From assembly GCA_964030785.1 (NCBI GenBank), contig OZ034969.1:48867701-48931700 (forward strand): DNA of 64,000 nt, in the 5' to 3' direction. A program made the translations under genes and the position numbers. The stretch comes from Siderastrea siderea. Lineage: Eukaryota > Cnidaria > Anthozoa > Scleractinia > Rhizangiidae. The notes beneath the pieces were generated by a model that was not told the DNA's origin, did not search any database, and saw nothing but the letters and a program-made list of their open reading frames with translations. Below, one piece after another: positions 43,106 to 55,100 of this stretch; within the stretch, counting starts at the first letter, position 1, and each line of letters begins with the position of its first letter.

Positions 43106-46100
43106 GTAGTTTGAAAGAGGCAGTGAGTCACAAATCATCTTGTTAACCGGCCGTTGCTATGGCGACCGCCGGTTTATAAAATGGGCACGGTTTTGTCATG
43201 ATAGTCAGTTGGCTTAACATACAAACAAAGTGCTGTAAAGCTTGTGGTACGGGTACTCAAGAGCGGTACTGTCTTATATAAGACGCATGCGCATACAGTA
43301 CAGCCCGAAAATAATGTACGCGCAAGAACTTCTTTTTGCGTCCGCAAGCCAGGAACTTCTTGCGGCTATTTGCAGACGCTTGCGCTTGAATACTGCAAGC
43401 CGCAAGAACTTCTTTGCGTTTAGAAGTTAAAACCGCAAGAACTTCTTTGTTGTAAGATGTCCGGACCGCAAGTAAGCACAAGAACTTCTTTGCGCTAACA
43501 TCTTAAAAACCCGGAACCCGGAGAAGGTAAAAAAAGACCACTTTGTAGCGCAATGCACGTTCGAAATCGGCTGCCTTTGTAGCTTGCAATCAGTTGTTTA
43601 TTTGGTCGCTTGTAAGTTTTTTCTTCGGTTTAGAATTTTTTATCTGATAAAGAGTTCACTAGGCTCTGAATTTGATGCTGGTCGCCTGCAATGTTATTTT
43701 TTAACGGCTAGGGAGAAACGAGACTCAAACGAAGCACGCGTATGTTATTGTTTATTATGTGTACCGGAGTCCCAGACATGCAATACGCTTAGCAGCGCGA
43801 AAGATTTCGCTCGATTTATTTCACTTAAATAAGGAACAACGGCAAAGCACAGTCCATCAGTCACATTATTAATGAACCGACATTCACCTGTTCAAAAGTC
43901 TTAATTGGAAAAACACATTATGTTTGTAAAAATAGTTCCATTCATTACGCTGAAGTCGATATCACATTTTAAAACTTCGAAGTAAACCAAAGAAGTCTGA
44001 AGGAAACTAAAACTCCGCGATCTGAAAGAAATTCGACACGTCAATTCTAACCTGAGTAAACACAAATCTGCCGTATGCAAATTTAGTACGATTTGCCTGA
44101 ATGACATTTTGTAACGCAATGCATGAGCAGTTCTCTAAGCCGTCAAAACAGCAAGCCCTGGGCAGCAAGCTGTGTCGAAAGGCGAATGTGTAGTTGAAAT
44201 CATATGACTATGCTATTTCTTCGAGTATTCCTTTTTTGCTCGGAAATTAAAGTGGTAAAGATGCAGGGATTCTTGACGAGTTCACCCACGAGGTGGCATG
44301 ACTTCCTGCACGTGGAAGTCTTGTCTTGTCTTGCCTGTCAAAGAAGAGTTCGCGCAGTTTGCCACAATTATAGCTTTTGGACTTTTTTGTTTCTATTTCT
44401 TTGATGGAATAAAAAACTGAATTGAGTCAGTTCTGAGTTGACCCTGTATTACCGTATCAGACATGCTAAAAAAAATTGTTCATGTTTTGTCATGTGCCGG
44501 AGATCATGTTTACTGGTTGTTTTGTCTTGCAGTCGGAAAGCTGGCGGATATTCCATTTCGTGACGTGAATTTTCTTCGATACTTCGGTTGTTCGAACATT
44601 TGCTTCTTTGAGTTTTTGATTAGCTTTGCGAACTTTCGCTTGACTTGGCGAATTGTCGCGCCAACGCAGCGAAAAATCGCTCGAAAGCTCGGCGATATTT
44701 CAAAGAGAATAGAGCGCGACATTTGCTCTCATTACTTTTGCAAATTACCTCACACTAACACGAGCACTAAAAGTTTCTTCGGCGGGACCTGCAGTACTTC
44801 TTGCGCCTTCTTGCGGCTTGCGGCAACATTAGTAACTTCTTGCGGCTTCTTGCGGCTAGATTTTCAACTTCTTGCGCTTCGAATGTTCTTGCGGGTAAAC
44901 CGTAAAAACATAGCACTTTCGCTTCTTCCGCCGGCTTGTGTGTTCTTGCGGCGCAAGAACTTCTTGCACCACTTCTTGCGCGTGCATTATTTTTGGGTTG
45001 TACTGTATTAGTCTGCTGAATGTTACCTTCGTGTGTTCTTTTCTTTTAATTTACAGTATTTAAGATATCAACGACGAAGGTTTGTTAAGTTTGGGGTTTT
45101 TTGTATTTGTCTCGTAAAACGCCTGCGCAATTGGGTAAGGGAGCTAATAGGATGCAATGCGAAATTGGCTGTGTTGTCTGATCTAGTTAGTGGTTATGGT
45201 GAAAATTTTTTTAGCGCAGGAGTTTTTTTATTGGGATTGACATTTTGAGGGTGTAAAAATGTGGGAGTCAGAAGGATTTGTGAATGTCAGGAGCATATCA
45301 CGCTTCTGTGAATGTGATTTGCTTTGAAAGTTGCGCTTTGTATAGGAGCGGTGTAACAGTGTGCTGCGTTTTATGAGGGGGGGGGGGGTGGTTTGTGAAG
45401 TGGATTGTAAGGTTTCTGATTGGCTAACTTGTACTTCGCAGCAGAAAAAAAGGACAGTTGCGTTTTGCCGGCGTGGGCTAGGAAGAGAATGAATTGTTAC
45501 TAGTATGATGATGCAATATTAGTGGATTGCACCATCAGTACATGATAGTTCTGACTTGTGAACGGAGAGAGATGAGTGTTTATTTGAGGCGAGAAGTTGA
45601 TACGAAGGAATCATCATTAATAAGGAGATCAATTTACGAGTTTTTTTGCATTGGAAGAACGAAAATATTTGAATATTATCGACGGATTTGTGTGGTTTGC
45701 GTGTGGTGTACGCTAAAGGCTACAAGCGGTCTCTCTTTCCGTTCAGAGATAGTGAAGGAAAAGAAAAACAAGCGAGTGAGCGCGAAATCGATTGCGGCTC
45801 GACAGGCACGTTAGCTTTCAAAGACATGGGCGACTTCCGTCCCCGCTCGCTTGTTTACTTTTGCAAGGGGATTCCCGGGTTAGCAAACCGGATTTAAACA
45901 TCACGTCATGAGATATGCCTTGACGTGCCCCATACTCTGACGATCTTCTCGAGCTCGTGTTTATCAAACGTTATATTTTGATTCTACTGCTATGTTCACT
46001 GTTTGTATTTAAGGTCTAGGCACAACAGTAAATACTTCGTCGTCCCGGTGTGAGCATTCTCAGCTGTGGACGAATTTATATCGACATTCAACGTTTGAGT

Positions 46101-49100
46101 GAATTTGCATTTTTCAGCACAAATAAAAGCGATAAGAAAGATAAGCTGAGTCATCAGAGTTTAAACATTATGTCATCCAGTAACGTTATAGTCAAAATAT
46201 TGTGTCACACAATCACACTTTTCGTCATGCCGGTTCGTATAAATAGAGGATCGCGCTAACATTTGTGAAACCTAGGGGTGGGGAGGGTCAGAATGGCCGG
46301 TTAAAATGCCCAATGGGCTTTCTTGTCTAAAGATACAATGTGGTGTTAACCCAGCAACTTATTAACCAAAAATCTCCGCAAACCAAATAATACCATTTAT
46401 GAAAGGTGGCAAAGAAATTGTATACTACATGTACATGTAAGTAAACTAAGCAAAACAACCAAAACCAAGCAAAATAACACCTGAAATTTAGCTCACCTCA
46501 AGACAGACTGTGCTTTAACAGATCCAACTCCTTCCACAGTCTTAAGCTCCCAAATAAACTCAATACCTTCCAAACTGGAAAACACATTACCTGTGAAAAA
46601 CAACAAAAACAGTAACAATGACAGGGTTGTCCTGAACAGCTGGCAGCGGGCACAATTAACCAGCTACTTGGGTAGTTTGTGCTGGCTACTTTTGTGATAT
46701 ATGTTATATGTTATTTTTTTAAAGACAAATTATTTGTTCCTCTACTGGAGCAGATACATGAAAATGAAACATATTTGCCATTGCAGTTTATTGGCTTAAA
46801 AATAATCTGGTTGGCACAGAGATACACGATTATTAGTTCATTACATTCAGTTCTGGGAATTACATGTAGAAAACCACTGAAGGCATGAGCTAATACCAAT
46901 AAAATTGAAAAGTTACGATTACTTTTGGAACTGACATTATTGGAGATTTGTGCTCAGAATCAAGGAAATTCTGTTTCTGGGGACTTAAAATGTAAAAATT
47001 TCCTAGCGGGGCATGCCCCCAGACCCCGCTAGAAGGGATCACCTTCGGCGCTTGATAATCACTATCCGGCCACTTAGAAATCTTTTGCCGGCTACTTGAA
47101 AAGTTGTGGACAACCCTGCAATGACCAACATTTAGTAGGATTAAATACACAACTGGCAATTTACACTGTCTCACGGCTATAGTATCTTCATAGGTCAAGC
47201 AATTTTTCTCTGCGAAGGCACTGTTAAAAGCCCTTTTCTGCCATTCTTTCAGCTGTCTGTTCTCACAGCTATAGCAGCTTCATAGGTCAAGCAATTGTTT
47301 CCTGCCAAGGCATTGTTAAAGGGCCTTTTTCTGTCATTCTTTCAGCTGTCTGTTGAAGGGTAGCTCCAGGAATGTGTTTCACCTTACACTAGGGACACAG
47401 TAATTAACCCTTTAAGCCCTGATATGAAAATTCATATTCTCTTTACTGTTCTCTATACATTTGTATGGAACTTGTAAGAATTTGTCTAAATATCAAGACA
47501 TCTTATCCTGAGTGATTGTTTCCTTTAGTCTCATCACTTGAATGTAAGGAAAAAATTCATTTTCTTCACTGTTGGGCTCAAAGGGTTAAAGACATTATAC
47601 CTTACATGTAAACCACTAACACCTTCACTGATTTACTGTAGTCTTAGTATAACAAGATTTATGGTTTTTAAAAGTTTTCGTTAAGGGCTATACTGTAACC
47701 CACAACATTTGTTGTGCCTGAGCATGCTTGACAGGGCCTCAATGTTACATTACAGTTTCGCGCCCCATGAAATGTGTTGCCCGAAAAATGTGGGGTATCC
47801 ATGATGCTGTGCGTGCTCACAAAGCATGCCACCATTTCGGGTCTCTTTGAGTTCAATACAGAAAAGTTCCCAAAAGGGATTTATACGGCTGTCCTTCCCA
47901 TCCGTGAAAAGTCAATAGGAGTAATTGCTATTGTGGAAATGTGTGGAAAATGCTCTCACTTTAGATTAATGCTGGCTGTAGAGGAAATGAAAATTGCTCA
48001 ACCAGAAATGTGCGAAAAATATTTCGTTAAAAGAAAACTTCGAGTGACTGCCACGTGGGAATACACTTAAGCTTACACGAGTCATGGAAATCTACAGAGT
48101 CATCTGCTCTTGTCTGTTTAAACAAAGATTTTCTTTACGTGTTCACATGTAAGGTTTTGATAATTTGAGTTTTTGGTGAAGAGCAGAAACAATGGTTACA
48201 ACATTGATATACACTCAGGACTTAAATGATTGTCAGTTTTGCATCTTGTTATGCATGCCCTGTACATTTTTTTTACAAGCTAATTTGCATGTTCAATCGA
48301 CGTGTTTCATGGGGTGCAAAACCGTAATGTACAGGTAAACTTGGCCTCTTGTTAATTTATTCGCAAAGCAACAAGTTGGTTACTGTGTGAAGATCAAGGC
48401 AACCCATGACTCAAAACATAATGAAAGCCCTGCTAAATAGAAACTTATGACAATTAAGAGAGAGTTTAAATGTTCTGTGTACAGGAAACAGTTTGAAAAA
48501 CATTTATGTCTGTTTGGGCTTTGCTTTGGGCTTATTCCTACCTTCAGTGTCAAAAGCCTGGATATGGCAAACTTCTGGAGGTTCCCCAAGCAACAACTCC
48601 CGGGTGGTAGTCAAGATTTCAATTGTACTAATGCTGTCCACAAAGACATCGCTTCGTAATATCATGCCAGTTACTAAACAAGACGATATCCATAAAAGAG
48701 TTACTTATTACAGCGTACGTACATGCACTATTAGAGATAATAATTATATAATTAAAAAAGTACATGATTGACAAATTCATAATAAAAAGGGAGAGAACAT
48801 CCTGGTTAGAGGTATTAAAGCACTGTTAGGGGTTTTAGATAAAGGATTTAACTCATGGAATAATTTGAAACACATGGATTTATGGGAAATGACAGCACCT
48901 TCTAGTATTATTTTGTGTCTCAATAAATCAGTTAATAATATAGACTGGCAACACTTTTATTTTCTGGTTCACCTGCAGAAAAAATTAATTTTTATAAGCT
49001 GTTATCATGATGCTGACGTTTTTTGATGAGTAGATACTACTACAGAGGCAAGATTACTTTCAAAAGAAGAAACATTTTTGGTGTAATAGTCTTCCCTGTT

Positions 49101-52100
49101 ACAACTGTAATTATAGAGATTAAGAACACATGAATGACCATTCTAACGAATTATAGAGATAAGGAATATTTTTTTTAACCAAATCCCCCCTTGTTTTGGT
49201 AATTTAATGCACGCTCATACTTATCAGACTAATGTACGTGAAAGCTCCAAGTGTATGATCTTTACTTGTAGCATTTTGCATTGCTTGAGGCAAATCATTC
49301 TCTGGCAGATTTACCTTCTTCCTCTGCTAAGATTTCTGTCATTTGTCTTTCTGGAAGTCTTGCCTGTGCTGTTACCAATGCTTCCTTTGAGCATTTCCTG
49401 TCATGCTGTTTTACTATATAAAAATGCACAATGATAAAGTTTACCACAAGGCAATTTGCTGTTGAATTTATGCCCCATGTTTCATCTGTGGAAGGGGGTG
49501 GGGGACTCCAGGAATTGTTTTAGTGAGGGTGTGTCACTGGAACTTTGAAATCCTTATCCTACGTGTACTAAAATCAGTGACACAGGTCATTAGGACACCT
49601 CCCCTCCTACCCCTGTTCAATGGGAGTGTTGTGAGCACTTGTCTTCATTCAGTCAGTTGAACCTTTTTACATCATTGCCTAGTGGGAGAAGAAGGGAGAC
49701 AGTGATCCAAAAAAAGTGACACTGATTGTAGATCAAGCTCAAAGGCACAAAAATCCCACCCTATCACATACTTGCCGAGAGTCAATTACTATTCTAGACT
49801 AAATTCTCCCTACCACTGATCAAATTCCCAATAAATGACACCCTACTATAGACCAGACTTCCTGATTCCTATGCTCCAACCCAGACTACATTGTATGTGC
49901 TGTTTAAAAACAATACCCTTTACAGTGCTCAGCACATACACATATAGGTTAAATGTGGGAGAACCCCCGGCTAGATTGCAGAATACCCTGCAACTCAAGC
50001 TGTTCGGCGCAGCCACCGAAAATGGCTACGCCGTCGGAGCAAGCACTGGGTATGAAAGGATTGGCTACAGGATAAAGGACTGGGGACGAATGATTTTCTT
50101 GTGGCTAGGCGTCTACGCGTTCGCTAAATGCTTTGCAGATTTTTCCCACGTAATCTAGCAATGGTTTCATCAAGTTTTTTATAGTGCAGCCAAATCGAGT
50201 ATTTTTTTCAGTTTTTTCTTTAATCGATGACTGATAGTTTTTAAATAGACAATTTTCATCAGGAATCTTTCATTTTTGCACAGATATGCTCGTTCTATGC
50301 ATGAATAGTGTTTATGCACGAAATATGAATGTGTGTTCACAAACTTGAGAATAGCCAGCGAGTGAAAAAAATCATTCTTTGTAAACTAGAAATTTAATAT
50401 GTCTATGCCTCGTTCTAAAATCTTCGTTTTTGTATTAAAAGCATGGGTATGCAAAGCTTGCGTGAGATATTTTGTAGCTCAAAACGTTTCAACATAAACA
50501 AATTACAGTGGAAAAAAAGAACAGCAATAAAATAAAAACAAACGGCGTCTATCTTAAGACCGATTATAAACGCTAATTATATGGAACTTAGCTTTCAACT
50601 ATCGTGCGTGAGCTATTTTGTAGCTCATCAAAAAGTTTCAACACATACAAATTACAGTGAAAAAAGACCAGAAACAAAACAAAAACAAAATACGTCTATC
50701 CACAGACCGAATATAAACGCTAAGTACACTGAACTTAGCTTTCAACTATCATTCGGCTTGTAAATCTTAATGTCTGATAGAAAAACTTCAAACATATCCT
50801 CTTCTTTATGTAAATAACGCCAGATAAATTCGGCTAAATGTCCCGAATGCATATATTTACGCAGGCCAAACTCGGGCAAGCCAACAACAACAACAATAAC
50901 AAGCTTTATTACCAAATAGAAAAAAGATGTCTCAGATGTCTCCACTGTCCTTCAATTTTGTTCGTGTGTTTGCCGTTTTTATTTACAAATTCTTTGGAGT
51001 GGTTAACAGTTTCGTGGGTGTATCCATGTTTCTCCAGTTTTACATACGCCTTCCAGCAGTCCGAAATAATAAGTGTTCCTGGAGCGATCCATTCTTTAAT
51101 AATGGGAAGGAGAGTGGCCTCGCTTCGGTCTTCTACGGCGATTATGAAGCATTTTCGTGACCCTTCTTCGATTCCTCCAAATACCCACTGTCCCTCGACT
51201 CGGTGACCGCGATGGTACTTTCGTTTTCCTAGTTTACACTCGTCAATCTGGACCGTCTTACCAGGACCGCCAATTTTGCAGCTGTCGTGCATTAAAGTGA
51301 CCTCACAAACCTCCCGACAAAAAGAATCCCAGTCAACACCAGTGTTTGTTGCCAAAGACAACTGTTGCATTATTTGATACTGCTCCATCCCTGTTGTCCA
51401 CCAATAGGTGTACTTCACAATTTCTTCGAGAGTCATGTTTCCGGTTGTCGATCCACGTATCTTTGCGAATGCTTGCTTCTGTTCGATGGCTCTTTCCATT
51501 GATAGTTCGACGACATTCCCATTTTAATCTTTGCATTGAACCCTATTCATAGGTTGATGGCATGTTAGACACGATTTATTAGTAGCTATCAGCTGCTCTC
51601 TACAAAGCCATTCTATGAACACTTCTCTGTTGGTTAGCACGTTGTCTTTGAGGTAGTCGTACGTTGTGAAAACACGTTTGGCCGCTCTTTTATCTCTTTC
51701 GTAGCTTCCTGAAGAGCATTCGTTAGTTTGTGTAGATTCCTCTTTAAAATCTTTTGGAAACGACGCACCAATTTGAGTTGACTGTGATCTGCAGCGATTC
51801 ACCGAATACATGACGCCACACTAAAAACACACCGTCAGGTTTTACTTTTACATAACCAAAGGTCGGAATAATATTATTTCACTTTGTTGTTTTGTAAAAA
51901 TGGGAATGTACAAAAATGTCGAGAAATATAAAGTTCGTGCATTGCCCAGTCTACCACAAAAAAATCATTTAATTACAATTCACATTGCATACATCAACGT
52001 TACGGCGCTATTGGAAAAACAATTTTTCGTATAACACAAAAGTACTTTGGCGGTAGAATATTACATTTAATATTGTTTTCTTTATCAGTTCAATAAGTTA

Positions 52101-55100
52101 AGAAAGTCACTGTTTTGACATCTTTGTTGTTTGACTAGAAAACCTTCTGTAACATCTCTAATAACGTTTTTCCTATGGAGGCTTACAGTTAAATTTATTC
52201 ACTGACTTGCTTTTCATTCCCATTTAAATACAAAAACCATTCGCCACTTTTTTCTTCCATATGCTGCAACAGATAATTCAGCTGATTGGCTCTTTTTTCC
52301 ACAGTTTTCCTGTCATAAGCCCAAAACTGCGAAGACATTATCCACTTGAACACTAAATATGGTGCACATCCATTACCAGTCAGAAAAAGAAAAATCTTAA
52401 ATGTGTCAGTGTCTCCCAAGGGCTTCTTCCAAAATAATCTTTCTGCCCATTTTGGCCATACAGAAATACTGTAGAAAGCATCTCCACTAATAATCTTCAA
52501 TAGCTTCATTCTCTCATTGGATATCGTAGAATATCTCGCATAAAAAACATAGCTTTTATACTGTGAAAGCTCACCAGCCTCCATTGCTATTTGTTGTCAG
52601 TCTGTGTTGTGATCTCAGTGATCTGTGATATGCATGGAGATTTCACAGTGTACGGTGACAATAGCGCACGTGCGACGATCCATGTGCACCGCTTAAATAA
52701 TAAATGCTTGTTTAGCAGGCAGCCTGTTCTCTCGTTGAAAACATTTTTCATCAGTGGTTGCTGAAACATGTCGGGAAAATTGTCTAAAATAGCGAGACAG
52801 CACGAAAAGACTTGGGCTCAACTTAACCGCCGGTTGATGACTATACCGTTTAATTACAATGCCCTTTTCCCAGAAGCTGTGGCGACGTTCCTTCAAAACA
52901 AAGCAGAATCGCTTAGTTCCTGCCCTGGGTATTTGGTGCCGTGTTTGTTGGCTTCCACTGCTTTCGTGATTGCAGGAAACAATGTCATCCAAACCAGAAG
53001 TCATGAAATGACCGCGAATCTGTACATAGTATTTGTCGGACCACCAACGACGGGTAAATCGCCTGCCTTAAAGGAAGGTGCACTTGATCCAATGTTGAAT
53101 TTAAAGCTGGAAAGAGATCTACCTAATTTCATTATTGAAAAGTGTACCTCGTCAGCTCTCGTTAAATCTATCGCAAGCACAGGGCAAGGCTTCATTATAT
53201 CCCCCGAGATATACGAAGTACTCAACAAACTGTCAAAATCAGATGAAGAGAACGCAACGGGAGATGCGCAGATTTTGTGCCGGCTTTTTTCCGGCAAGAG
53301 ATCGTCGTATCGGTTCACCACCGAAAATGTGAGAGAAATTCCGGCCAATGTGCCCTTTTCAATCCTTGGCACCACCCAAGTCCCATACGCTGTCAGGTTA
53401 ATATGCAGGATGGATCAAGGCCATGGCCTACTTGACCAGTTTCTATTTCCAAACTGCCTTCGCCCAACGACAGAGCGGAGTGAGGCAGCACGAACGTGGT
53501 TGCAATCGGATGATGTCCGTCTCAAAGACATTACAGACATCTTTCTAAAGACGCATGATTTGCACCTTGAGAAGTCCACCTACAAATTTACAGAAGACGG
53601 CGTTGACCTGCTGAAAAAGCTGAGTGATGACTTTATACAAGAGGTCAACGAAGCCATTGAAGAGGGGAACGTGCCTCCCAAATAAAAAAGGATTGACCTC
53701 ATCCAACGTGTAGCAGTTTCTCTGCATGTGTTTGATCATATAGCTTCAGCGCTGCTACGAGGACGAAAGCCTGCCCCTCCTACCCGAGAAGTCAGCAAAG
53801 ATACACTTGAAGCGTCCATTAGCCTTATCGAGTATGCAGAAAGTCAAAAGCAGATCGTAGCAGAGGTAATACAATTTTAAATTTCTCACAAAAATAACAA
53901 GGCCCTGTTTGCCTTTGATATTACATAGGAAGCGTGCTACGACTATACAATCAAACTCCCCCTTTATAATAATAATAATAATGATAATAATAATAATTCT
54001 TCTTCTAATTATTATTATTATTTATTATTATTATTTACATCATGGGGTCCACTTAACCCACTCTTTTGTGTGCACAGGTTATTGCAAGTCTGACCTCCAA
54101 GTCTGTTGATGAGGAGCAGCCTCAACCTCAAGTTCAGGAAATACAGGCCACTGTGTTGACCTTCCCAGGTCCGGTCGTCACATTGAGAGGCTTTGCTCAG
54201 AGTGCCCCCCAAAAACTAAGAAAGATCAATTCCGTGGAATATGAAGCAGCTGTAACATCCCTGGCGCCCGACTTTGGCACTGTTGTCACCACCCGTCTGC
54301 CACGCCAATCAAAGAAAACGGTCTTCTTTATCAAAAAGAAACCAGAGGAAATCGAGGATTGGCCATCGAACATATGTTCCTTTGATCGTTACAGCGAGAG
54401 ATTCAACTGTCCTCTGCACTCGTCGGTGACCAACACAATGAAAACGATGTTGATAAACCAGGGACATGTTCCTGAAAACTATTTTGCCTAGAGGTATGCG
54501 TTCACTGACATTGTTTTCATGACGTTTCTGTTACCTACTGTAACTTTTCAGTTTTTACAAAATTAATGATACTGCCAAAAGGTCTTGGTAGCAAGAAACA
54601 AGTTAATATTTTGAAGAACAACTCAACACTTTTTAGTTTCAAAAACATGTTTCGGCATCCCTGATGCCATCCTCAGATGAAGGAAAAAGTTACAACAAAG
54701 CTATTTATATGCAATATAGTGATTAGATTTGTAAATGAAAATGTATAGGTAAGAGTGACAAGAAAAAAGCATGATTATGTGAAATCTAAACAAACAACTT
54801 CAAATTAACATGTTTAACCTGTTGATTTAAAGTGGGCTTTTCCCAGTGGATATGTAAGGATTCTTTGATCTTTAGTTGAAAAGTTGTAGTGGCGCAGTCC
54901 AAAATGCTGAAGCAATTGGTCGAACACAAATCGCGGCAATTTTCAGATTGTTGCAAGTGTTTGTACAAGTGAGAGGCCCTATCCATAGCTAAATGCTCAC
55001 GTACGCGTGTTGAAAAGTCACGGGTGGTTTCACCGACATAACAAGCGTTACAGCCTGCACATGAAAATTTGTAAATTACACTCGAACGGAGATTGCTTGG

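Larger units (their letters stand above)
52768..54491 (+). pseudogene. DUF3987-type P-loop ATPase (primase/helicase-like), two exons, internal stop
   Basis: Exon 1 is 52768-53865 and exon 2 is 54078-54491, joined KQIVAE/VIASLTSKS in phase 0 with GT/AG borders. The predicted protein has about 502 residues. A Walker A motif GPPTTGKS lies at residues 91-98, a Walker B-like FIISPE at 142-147, then FSILGTTQ near 197 and GLLDQFLF. This is the pattern of DUF3987, known mainly from bacterial and phage proteins linked to primase-helicases. A TAA in the same frame at 53683-53685 interrupts exon 1 after NVPPK, yet the frame stays open and coding-like beyond it (RIDLIQRVAVSLHVFDHIAS). The gene lies antisense in nup210 intron 2. 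It may be a mobile-element gene; its biochemical role in animals is unknown to me. Confidence 0.75.

Noticed and set aside
44463..45011. 182-residue ORF with repeated Leu/Arg segments
   Set aside because: It lies inside the TA-flanked element, and its C-terminal half is a translation of the iterated TTCTTGCGG words.
47774..48070. 98-residue ORF
   Set aside because: It fits inside a miniature element with inverted ends and shows no domain.
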